Origin: Rhodanobacter sp. C01
Lineage (GTDB): Bacteria; Pseudomonadota; Gammaproteobacteria; Xanthomonadales; Rhodanobacteraceae
Assembly (NCBI RefSeq): GCF_002001045.1
Contig: NZ_MUNR01000010.1
Location: 1-64,000, forward strand
DNA length: 64,000 nt
Direction of reading: 5' to 3'
Below are positions 44,385-51,277 of this stretch, piece after piece. Within the stretch, counting starts at the first letter, position 1. Every line of letters starts with the position of its first letter. A program made the translations under genes and the position numbers. The notes beneath the pieces were generated by a model. The model was given only the letters and a program-made list of their open reading frames with translations. It was not told the DNA's origin and searched no databases.

Positions 44385-44480
44385 TGTAGCTGGCTGGCCG
44401 AGCGACTTCCGGAGACACCAAACGGCGCTAGACTAGGAGTGTTTCCCTAGCCGTCGCGACATGCCACACAGGTTCAGGCC

Positions 44481-44687
44481 ATGCAGGTTCAGGATCACGC
44501 CGAAATCGTCCATCTGCTCGCCGAGCTGAAGATGGAGCATCGCGATCTCGATGCGGCCATCGAGCAGCTGGCTTCAGCGATCGGCCGTGACGAACTGCAG
44601 CTGACCCGGCTGAAGAAACGCAAGCTGCTGCTGAAGGACCATATTGCCCGCCTCGAGAGCAAGCTGATTCCCGACCTCGATGCCTGA
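44481..44687 (+). CDS. YdcH/SlyX-like small coiled-coil protein (DUF465)
   Basis: 68 residues, predicted as a continuous two-helix coiled coil: MQVQDHAEIVHLLAELKMEH, RDLDAAIEQLAS, then RLKKRKLLLKDHIARLESKL near the C-terminus. This is the hallmark pattern of DUF465 (YdcH family), whose last helix reads LKKxKLxLKDxI. Function is unknown. The next gene (GNAT) begins 26 bp later on the same strand. Confidence 0.88.
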   Translation: MQVQDHAEIVHLLAELKMEHRDLDAAIEQLASAIGRDELQLTRLKKRKLLLKDHIARLESKLIPDLDA

Positions 44688-44713
44688 GCATTGACCGCCC
44701 CACCGGAAACCCG

Positions 44714-45316
44714 ATGAGCCGACTCGCACCCACCCGCCTGCACGACGAACACGTCGTGCTGGAACCGCTTGGTCTCGATCACGTACCTGCCCTGGAAGCC
44801 GCCGCCGCCGATGGCGCATTGTGGAACCTGTGGTTCACCAGCGTCCCGCCGCCGGGCCAGACACGCGGCTATGTCGAGAAGGCGCTGCAGGGACAGGCCA
44901 GCGGCCTGATGCTGCCGTTCGCCGTGCGCGATAAATCCAGTGACACCATCGTCGGCACGACCCGCTATTACGACTTCGTGCCGGAACTGCCACGCGTGGC
45001 CATCGGCTACACCTGGTATGCGAAGCGCTGGCAGAAAAGCCATGTCAACACCGCATGCAAGCGCTTGCTGCTGCAGCACGCGTTCGAATCACTGGACTGC
45101 GTGGCAGTGGAAATCCACACCGACAGCCGCAACCTCGACTCGCAACGCGCCATCGAGCGTCTCGGTGCGCGCCGCGAAGGCGTGCTGCGAGCCCACAAGC
45201 GACGACCTGACGGCACATTGCGTGACACGGTCTGCTTCAGCGTGATCGCCAGCGAATGGCCGGACGTGAACCGCTGGCTCGACATGCGGCTCAGCCGACT
45301 CATCTCGCCGGCATAA
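44714..45316 (+). CDS. GNAT family N-acetyltransferase (RimJ/RimL-like)
   Basis: 200 residues. Begins RLHDEHVVLEPLGLDHVPAL and has the GNAT fold order: FAVRDKSSDTIVGTTRYYDF (beta 2-4), VAIGYTWYAKRWQKSHVNTACKRLLLQHAFE (motif A region) and VAVEIHTDSRNLDSQRAIERLGARREGVLRAHKRRPDGTLRDTVCFSVI (motif B, typical RimJ/RimL). It would acetylate an amine using acetyl-CoA; whether it acts on a ribosomal protein or on a small molecule cannot be told. Confidence 0.9.
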   Translation: MSRLAPTRLHDEHVVLEPLGLDHVPALEAAAADGALWNLWFTSVPPPGQTRGYVEKALQGQASGLMLPFAVRDKSSDTIVGTTRYYDFVPELPRVAIGYTWYAKRWQKSHVNTACKRLLLQHAFESLDCVAVEIHTDSRNLDSQRAIERLGARREGVLRAHKRRPDGTLRDTVCFSVIASEWPDVNRWLDMRLSRLISPA

Positions 45317-45332
45317 GCACGGCCATCTCCCG

Positions 45333-46733
45333 TCAAAGCAGCCGGTTGACCAGGCGGTCGAGGCGCGTGCGGTTCAGGCGCTTCAGCTGCTTGCGCACTT
45401 CCGCGGGGTAATGTCGCGGACTTTCCAGCGCCAGGTGATCCGGCAGCCGGGTGGCATGCCGTTTCAGCGCTGTCCACTCGGCCTGATGCTTTGCATGCAG
45501 CAATCGCGCGGGATCGCGCAGCAGCAGTCCGTTTTCCAGGTCCAGTGCCCACGCGCGCGGATTGAGGTTGTTGCCGGTCAATACGGCCATGTCGTCATCG
45601 ACGAACAGGCCTTTCAGGTGGTAGCTGTTGTCGCCATCACGCCACAGGTGCAGGTTGAGCTGGCCGCTGGCGATCTGACGGCGGTGCGCCCGCGCGAAGC
45701 GCCGCAGGTTGTTCTCGTACAGATACGGCAGCAGGCCGATGGTCTTGAACGGCTGTCCCGGTGGAATGTAGAAATCGTTGGCGGTCTTGTCACCCACCAT
45801 GATGTCGATCGTGCAGCCACGCCGCAGCAATTGGCCGAGCACGACACGCACAGGCCTGGGCAGGTTGAAGTATGGCGTCAGCAGGATCACCCGCTCGCGT
45901 GCGCTGCGCAGCAGGGCCAGCAAGGCATCGTTGAGTTCGTTGTTGCTGCGGGCAAACCCGAGCAGCGGCGTCACCGCCAAGTCGGCCGGCCCCGGAACAT
46001 CACCCGGCACGTCATAGCGTGCATCCTGCAGGGCCTGACGGAATTCGCGGATCGGTCCCTGCAGCGTCCGGGTGGCTGGAACGTCCGGCACATTCAGCCG
46101 GCGCACCGCAGCGCTCTCGACGAAACGGCGCTGCACGAAATCCGCCAGCGCATCGGCCAATCCACCATGGCGCAGCAGATGGTAGCGATCGAGCCGATAG
46201 CGCCCGTGCCGCTGCAGATACACATCATTGATGCTCGCGCCGCTGTACAGCACGGCGTCATCGATCACGAAGCCTTTCAGGTGCAGCACACCAAACAGCT
46301 CGCGGTTCTGCACCGGCACACCATAGATCGCCACACCATCGCCAAAGCGCGTGGCGTACTCGCGGTACATGCCCGCATTGCCTTCGCTCTTCTGCTTGCC
46401 GATCAAGCCGCGCTGCGCGCGATGCCAGTCCACGAAGACGGCAACCTGCAGCGCCGGATGGCGCATCTTCGCCGCATACAGCGCATCCAGCACCTCGCGA
46501 CCACCTTCGTCATCCTGCAGGTACAGCGTCGCGATCACGATGCGTTGCGTGGCCTGCGCAATCTGCTGCAGCAACGCCTGCCGGAATGCCGCGGGATCGG
46601 GCAATACCTCGATCGCGGTGGCCGGCACGGCGAACGCCGGCAATGCCTCCAGCCACGCGCGCGCCTTCGGCTTGCGCAATGGCGAGAGGATGCGCCGCGC
46701 CAGGCGGCGGGGGGTGGTCATCAGCTTGTTCAT
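45333..46733 (-). CDS. pssA: CDP-diacylglycerol-serine O-phosphatidyltransferase PssA (phospholipase D family)
   Basis: 466 residues (E. coli PssA 451). Two HKD motifs: HLKGFVIDDAVLYSGASIND (His151, Lys153, Asp158) and YHLKGLFVDDDMAVLTGNN (His372, Lys374, Asp379). VDWHRAQRG and RYRLDRYHLLR match the enteric PssA sequence. It makes phosphatidylserine from CDP-diacylglycerol and serine, in a ping-pong mechanism through a phosphatidyl-enzyme. It is a peripheral inner-membrane enzyme. A cardiolipin-synthase assignment is less likely because of the PssA-specific blocks and spacing. With plsB at 16119 it supplies the phospholipid pathway. Confidence 0.92.
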   Translation of the reverse strand: MNKLMTTPRRLARRILSPLRKPKARAWLEALPAFAVPATAIEVLPDPAAFRQALLQQIAQATQRIVIATLYLQDDEGGREVLDALYAAKMRHPALQVAVFVDWHRAQRGLIGKQKSEGNAGMYREYATRFGDGVAIYGVPVQNRELFGVLHLKGFVIDDAVLYSGASINDVYLQRHGRYRLDRYHLLRHGGLADALADFVQRRFVESAAVRRLNVPDVPATRTLQGPIREFRQALQDARYDVPGDVPGPADLAVTPLLGFARSNNELNDALLALLRSARERVILLTPYFNLPRPVRVVLGQLLRRGCTIDIMVGDKTANDFYIPPGQPFKTIGLLPYLYENNLRRFARAHRRQIASGQLNLHLWRDGDNSYHLKGLFVDDDMAVLTGNNLNPRAWALDLENGLLLRDPARLLHAKHQAEWTALKRHATRLPDHLALESPRHYPAEVRKQLKRLNRTRLDRLVNRLL

Positions 46734-46811
46734 GGGGGCATGGCATCCGCAACAGCGCCCATGATCGCAAACCGTCGCCGATGCGCCTACTGCGACCCTC
46801 CGGCAGCCGGC

Positions 46812-47804
46812 CTAGCGCGGTGTTACCTCGATCGTTGCGGTCATGCCGGCGGCGAGCACCAGGCCGGCCGGCAGATGGTCGCTGTCGATCGTGATGCGCA
46901 CCGGTACACGCTGCGCCAGCCGCACCCAGTTGAAGGTGGGATTGACGTTGGAGAGCAGGTCGCTGCCGGTGGGATTGTCGCGGTCGCCGATGCCGCGGGC
47001 GATGCCACTGATGGTGCCCTTGAGATGCACACCGCCAGCCATCAGCCGGATGTCGACCGGATCGCCGATGCGCACCTGTGGCAGCTTGGTTTCCTCGAAA
47101 TAGCCGTAGATGTAGTAGCTGTGGCTGTCGATCAGCGCCAGCCGCGGCACACCGACGGCGGCGTAGTCGCCGACGCGCACGTCGAGGTTGGTGACGTAGC
47201 CATCCGTCGGCGCCCGTACTTCGGTGCGGGCAAGGTTGAGCCTGGCGGTCTCCAGCGCGACCTGCGCCTGCTCCACCGCGGCCAGTGCCTGCTCGCGCGC
47301 TGCACTGGCCTGGCTGCCACCGGCCTGCGCCTGCTGCCAGCTGGCACGGGCGGCTTCGGCGGCGGAGGTCGCGTCGGTGCGCGTCTCCTTGGCGATTACA
47401 TCACTGAGCTGCTGGCGCCGTTTGGCCTGCTCCTGGCGCATCTCGAACTCGGTCTTGCGTGCGTTGGCAGCAGCCAACGCAGCATTGATGTTGGCACCGG
47501 CGGCACGCGCACTGGCTTCGGCGGCAGCCAGGTTCGCCTCGGCCTGCGCTACCGCGTACTTGTAGCGGTCGGGATCGATCACAAACAGCAGGTCGCCCTT
47601 GTGCACGGTCTGGTTGTCGAGCACCGCCACCTGGGTCACCAGTCCGGACACATCCGGCGCGATGCGCACCACGTCCGCACGCACGCGGCCGTCGCGGGTC
47701 CACGGCGCGTACAGGTAGTGCTTCCACAGCGCATGGCCGAGCAGCAGCGCGATGACGACGACAACCGCGGTAATCAGGAAGCGCAACAGTGACTGGGTTT
47801 TCAT
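46812..47804 (-). CDS. HlyD/EmrA-type membrane fusion protein of an aromatic-acid efflux system
   Basis: 330 residues from the ATG at 47804; the frame extends to 47951 but without a signal. One N-terminal helix (FLITAVVVVIALLLGHALW, about 9-27). A biotinyl-lipoyl half-motif DGRVRADVVRIAPDVSGLVTQV follows, then an alpha-helical hairpin (about 85-200) rich in Ala and Gln, and the second lipoyl half VRAPTDGYVTNLDVRVGDYA. The C-terminal beta barrel ends PAGMTATIEV. It connects the inner-membrane exporter to an outer-membrane channel that is not encoded here. It is the last gene of the marR-fusC-DUF1656-hlyD operon. Confidence 0.93.
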   Translation of the reverse strand: MKTQSLLRFLITAVVVVIALLLGHALWKHYLYAPWTRDGRVRADVVRIAPDVSGLVTQVAVLDNQTVHKGDLLFVIDPDRYKYAVAQAEANLAAAEASARAAGANINAALAAANARKTEFEMRQEQAKRRQQLSDVIAKETRTDATSAAEAARASWQQAQAGGSQASAAREQALAAVEQAQVALETARLNLARTEVRAPTDGYVTNLDVRVGDYAAVGVPRLALIDSHSYYIYGYFEETKLPQVRIGDPVDIRLMAGGVHLKGTISGIARGIGDRDNPTGSDLLSNVNPTFNWVRLAQRVPVRITIDSDHLPAGLVLAAGMTATIEVTPR

Positions 47805-47812
47805 GGGATGAC

Positions 47813-48013
47813 TCAGCGGATCAGCAAAAGTCCGGCAACGCCGAACAGACAGACGAACAGGGCAAGCCGGAACAGTGAGGGGTGCCACACCTGGCGATAC
47901 AGGCCAAGGCGGCCGACCAGCATGTCGAGCAGCACCATTAACAACAGGCAAAGGAGGAACACCGGCAGCAAGCCCGGCACCAGCACGCCGTAGATGGCGA
48001 TTTCATGCGGCAT
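47813..48013 (-). CDS. DUF1656 (AaeX-like) small membrane protein
   Basis: 66 residues with two helices (VLVPGLLPVFLLCLLLMVLL, and LFRLALFVCLFGVAGLLLI at the C-terminus) and the family motif MPHEIAIYGVLVP. Start at 48013, overlapping the last 11 bp of the fusC gene. DUF1656 proteins always accompany FusC/AaeB and HlyD/AaeA partners. Their exact contribution to the pump is not defined. Confidence 0.93.
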   Translation of the reverse strand: MPHEIAIYGVLVPGLLPVFLLCLLLMVLLDMLVGRLGLYRQVWHPSLFRLALFVCLFGVAGLLLIR

Positions 48014-50117
48014 GAACGGACTCCGGCGAAGGTGACTGGATATACGCCGCGAATGGCGATTCGTCATCGCGCAGCGCGCTGCGCAACTGGTACAGATGCA
48101 GACGCAGCGGTTGCTCGGCAGCAGCGACGATCGCCGCATGCACCGCAGCGTCCGCCTCGCGCCAATGCGCAGCATCCGGTTCGTGATACAGCCGCGCGAT
48201 CGCATGCGTCGCGGCAGTTGCCGCGTTCCGCGCGGCCGGTGCGATCCTGCTGTCGGTGGCCAGTTGCTGGCGCAGCTCGATCATCGTGCGACCGCTCTCC
48301 AGCACGGCGAGTGCCCACGCCAGCATGTTGCGCGATTCGTCGCTGCCCGGTCGCGTATAGGTCACCACCTGCTGGAACAGATCGCGGACCAGGCTCTCGA
48401 AACGCCACGCCAGACCTTCCAGCGGAGCGGTCGCCGCCAGCACGGCCTGCTCGCGCAAGCGACGGAACTGGCGCGTGCGTTGCCAGCTGGTGCCGATCAC
48501 GCTCGGCACCAGGATGAAGGCAGCCCCAGCCAGCGCGAGGCCGGCGACCTGCGCAATGCCGTCGTTGAGGAAGTGCGCCGGGTCGTACACCATCGGATTC
48601 TTCAGCGCGAGGATATAGACGAAGCCCAGCGTGTAGCCGGCACCGACGCCGGGCAAGGTATCGCGGGTGCTCAGGTATGGGCCGATCAGCATGAATCCCG
48701 CACTGGCGCCGATCAGCGAAACAAAATCATTGCTGCCCGGCAACAGCCCGTACACCACCACGAACGCGGCCAGCATGCCGGCCGCATAGCCGAGCAAAGT
48801 GTGCGTGGCGGCACTGAGTGGACTCGGCGAAGCGGCCAGCAGACCGCTGAAGATGGTTGCCAGCAGCATCGCACTCGCACCGAATGGCCAGCCACTGGCC
48901 AGCCAGAAGGCGCTCAGCGCCGCCATCGTCAGGAAGGTACGCAGCACGCCGACCAGTGCACCGGGAATGTCGTTGCCGCGCAGAAAATGCACCTTCTCCA
49001 CGCTGCCACGCACCTTCGCCTCGCGCAGCGAACCTTCCAGCACGGCGAAGTCGCGCAGCTCGGTCGCAAAGCGCTGCAACAGCACGGCGCCGGTATCGAA
49101 TTCCAGCTGCGCCAGTGATGCCATCAGTGGCGCGCGCAAGACCGCGACCCGTGCCGGCAACTGCGCCACGCATTCGGCCAGCCGCGATGCCAGTACGGCG
49201 GACTGGTGCTGCTGCGCCAGCCCGGGGGAAAGTGCTTCGGCAAGCGGCCGATAAAGCCGGATCAAGGCATCAGCAACACTGGGACTGCCGCTACGCTGCA
49301 AGCGGTTGATCAGGTGATGCAGCGACTGGAAGCTGGTCGCGGCAGCCATGTAGCGCTGGTTGAGCAGGCGCATGCGGGTACTGCGCGCGTGCACCTCCGG
49401 GTCCTCGAAGATCACCGAGGCGCGCATGTCCTCCAGCCGCACCGCAGCGCGTGCCAGCGCGAGGTTCGCATGTTCCATCTGCGCTCGCGGCAGATGGCCG
49501 GCGGTGCTGTCGCGCACGAAGTCGATGAACATGTTGAACTGCGCCTGCGCGCTTTGCCGCAGCAGCAGGCGCAGCCGCTCGGGCCACACCAGGTCGCTGA
49601 CCACCGCGGCCACCACGATGCCGAGCAATACCTCGCTGACGCGCATCACTGCTGAATCGAACACGCCGAGCGGATTGTTGATCGCCGGCAACGTGACGAT
49701 CGCAGCGGTGTAGCCAGCCAGCACGAAACCGTAGGACATGAAGTTGCGGTACAGCGTTGCGCCACCGGCACACAAGGCCACCCACAGCGACAGGCTCAGC
49801 AGGAACAATTCGCGCTGCTGCGGAAACAGCGACATCAGGGCCAGCCCGAACAGACTGCCGGCCAGCGTGCCGATCGCGCGGTAGAAGCTCTTTGCCAGCA
49901 CCATGCCGCTGTGCGGATGCATCACGATCGACACCGTGATCATGGTGGTCGATGGCTGCTCCAGCTGCAGCCACATCGCCAGCCACGCTGCCAGATAGAT
50001 CGCCAGCAATGACTTGCCCACGAAGATCCAAGCGCGCCATTCGCCGGCAAGAAACCCCGACAGCCAGGGCCAGCGCGATGCCGGCGGGACGGATTCGATG
50101 GTGGGAACGCTGGACAT
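48003..50117 (-). CDS. FusC family inner-membrane exporter (AaeB-like)
   Basis: 704 residues, two clusters of about five to six transmembrane helices (roughly 25-185 and 385-535), each followed by a cytoplasmic helical domain: the classical two-repeat FUSC architecture. Recognisable blocks are LAAWLAMWLQLEQPSTTMITVSIVMHPHSGMVLAKSFYRAIGTLAGSLFG and, in the second half, SLIGASAGFMLIGPYLSTRDTLPGVGAGYTLGF. Likely exports aromatic carboxylic acids or fusaric acid-like compounds. Three bases separate it from the marR stop codon, so translation is likely coupled. Confidence 0.93.
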   Translation of the reverse strand: MSSVPTIESVPPASRWPWLSGFLAGEWRAWIFVGKSLLAIYLAAWLAMWLQLEQPSTTMITVSIVMHPHSGMVLAKSFYRAIGTLAGSLFGLALMSLFPQQRELFLLSLSLWVALCAGGATLYRNFMSYGFVLAGYTAAIVTLPAINNPLGVFDSAVMRVSEVLLGIVVAAVVSDLVWPERLRLLLRQSAQAQFNMFIDFVRDSTAGHLPRAQMEHANLALARAAVRLEDMRASVIFEDPEVHARSTRMRLLNQRYMAAATSFQSLHHLINRLQRSGSPSVADALIRLYRPLAEALSPGLAQQHQSAVLASRLAECVAQLPARVAVLRAPLMASLAQLEFDTGAVLLQRFATELRDFAVLEGSLREAKVRGSVEKVHFLRGNDIPGALVGVLRTFLTMAALSAFWLASGWPFGASAMLLATIFSGLLAASPSPLSAATHTLLGYAAGMLAAFVVVYGLLPGSNDFVSLIGASAGFMLIGPYLSTRDTLPGVGAGYTLGFVYILALKNPMVYDPAHFLNDGIAQVAGLALAGAAFILVPSVIGTSWQRTRQFRRLREQAVLAATAPLEGLAWRFESLVRDLFQQVVTYTRPGSDESRNMLAWALAVLESGRTMIELRQQLATDSRIAPAARNAATAATHAIARLYHEPDAAHWREADAAVHAAIVAAAEQPLRLHLYQLRSALRDDESPFAAYIQSPSPESVHAA

Positions 50118-50120
50118 CGC

Positions 50121-50615
50121 TCAGGCTTGCTCGAACTGGTCCAGGAACTTCTTCAGCAGCTTTTCCAGCTGCGCCATCTCGCGCGGCTGCAAGCCGGCGG
50201 TCTGCCTCTCCAGCAGGATGCAGATGTCAGGCAGAAAGCTCTCGATCATCGCTATGCCTGCCTTGCTCAGGGTGAGTGCAATCTTGCGCCGATCTTCGTC
50301 GCTGGCAGCCCGCTCGAGCAGCCCCTTGTCGCACAACTCGTTGGTCAACCGGGTGATGTTGGCGGATTTCTCGCCCGCCGCCTCCGCCAGCTGCGAGGGG
50401 TTCAGCGTATACCCGTCGGTGCCGTACAGCATCATCAGCAGGTTGTATTCCGGATGATTGATGCCCCACGGCTTCAGCAGCGCATTCGCATCATCGTGCA
50501 CGCGCTTGTGGATGTGCTTGATCAGTCGTACCAGCACCGCCGGCTCACGTGGAAACGCGGGATGTCGCTGACGGGTAATCGTCAGGCGCTGTTCGGTGGG
50601 GAGGAAACTGCTCAT
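50121..50615 (-). CDS. MarR family transcriptional regulator of the FusC efflux operon
   Basis: 164 residues from the ATG at 50615, with AGGCA upstream; a start at 50630 has no ribosome-binding site. Winged-helix core: HPEYNLLMMLYGTDGYTLNPSQLAEAAGEKSANITRLTNELCDKGLLERAASDEDRRKIALTLSKAGIAMI (about 50-120), with the characteristic DxRxxxxxLT wing. It precedes fusC by three bases. A 20-bp perfect palindrome lies 21 bp upstream of its start, so autorepression of the whole operon relieved by an aromatic ligand is expected for this family. Confidence 0.93.
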   Translation of the reverse strand: MSSFLPTEQRLTITRQRHPAFPREPAVLVRLIKHIHKRVHDDANALLKPWGINHPEYNLLMMLYGTDGYTLNPSQLAEAAGEKSANITRLTNELCDKGLLERAASDEDRRKIALTLSKAGIAMIESFLPDICILLERQTAGLQPREMAQLEKLLKKFLDQFEQA

Positions 50616-50636
50616 GGGATTGCCTGCCATTGCAAT

Positions 50637-50656
50637 ATATTACATATATGTAATAT
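50637..50656. promoter_or_regulatory. Perfect 20-bp palindrome, MarR operator
   Basis: ATATTACATATATGTAATAT is fully self-complementary. Length, AT-richness and half-site spacing match MarR-family operators. It sits 21 bp upstream of the marR start codon, where the promoter of the marR-fusC-DUF1656-hlyD operon must lie. Confidence 0.85.
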
Positions 50657-50714
50657 CTACATGTGTATGTTATGCCGATCCCCCGGCCGGTACAAGCTCG
50701 CCCCGACAGACACG

Positions 50715-50739
50715 AAAAAGGCGCCGCAAGGCGCCTTTT
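50715..50739 (-). terminator. Intrinsic terminator of the DUF4156 gene
   Basis: GGCGCC (50720-50725), loop GCAA, GGCGCC (50730-50735), flanked by AAAAA and TTTT that extend the stem. On the minus strand the hairpin is followed by TTTTT. It lies 21 bp after the DUF4156 stop codon and insulates the marR promoter. Confidence 0.9.
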
Positions 50740-50760
50740 CGATGCCGCCAGTCGTGCATC

Positions 50761-51168
50761 TCAGCCGCTGTGTATCGGAAAGGTCTGCGCGTTGCCGGAG
50801 GCAGAGCCGGAGTTGGCCGGCGCGCTCGGCGAGCGGACCGGATTGATCTGGTGCGCGCCACACTGGTAGGCGCCCCAAGGCTGCGAGCCATCGCTCGGCT
50901 CGGCCAGCGGCTTGATCGTGTCGGCGTGCATCTTGGCCGCCTCGTTGCGCGCCATCACCTCGAGCTCATCGCGCACGGTGATGTTGTTGCGGTCGACCGG
51001 GCCGACGTGGTCCATCACCGAGACGGTGACCTTGCCCAGATCGCGGCAACTGGAGACATCACCGCTCCACGCGGTACGGACATTCCTTGCGGCATCGTCC
51101 AAGGTGATGCCCCACGTGCAGGCACCAAGCAACAGCGTGGGGACGAGCAACAACAGGGTCTTGCGCAT
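50761..51168 (-). CDS. DUF4156 family lipoprotein
   Basis: 135 residues. Lipoprotein signal MRKTLLLLVPTLLLGAC with Cys17. The mature part has AWSGDVSSCRDLGKVTVSVMDHVG, VRDELEVMARNEAAKMHADTI and WGAYQCG, a pattern fitting the DUF4156 (YjeI-like) family, including the two cysteines expected to form a disulfide. The C-terminal 30 residues are Ser/Ala/Pro-rich. Function unknown. Monocistronic, with its own terminator. Confidence 0.8.
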   Translation of the reverse strand: MRKTLLLLVPTLLLGACTWGITLDDAARNVRTAWSGDVSSCRDLGKVTVSVMDHVGPVDRNNITVRDELEVMARNEAAKMHADTIKPLAEPSDGSQPWGAYQCGAHQINPVRSPSAPANSGSASGNAQTFPIHSG

Positions 51169-51248
51169 GGGTAACTCCGCAGCAGGGAACTTGGATATGA
51201 CAGAGGCCGGGCATGACCGGCCCGGCCTCCATCCTAACGCGGGGATGT

Positions 51249-51269
51249 GCCGGCGTGCTGTACGCCGGC
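51249..51269 (-). terminator. Hairpin after the M16 protease gene
   Basis: GCCGGCGT (51249-51256) pairs perfectly with ACGCCGGC (51262-51269), loop of five. It starts eight bases after the M16 stop codon on the minus strand. No T run follows, so it is a weaker candidate than the others. Confidence 0.45.
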
Positions 51270-51277
51270 TTACTTCA

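Noticed and set aside
45411-47792. 793-codon plus-strand frame across pssA and hlyD
   Set aside because: Antisense shadow that crosses the gap between two real genes.
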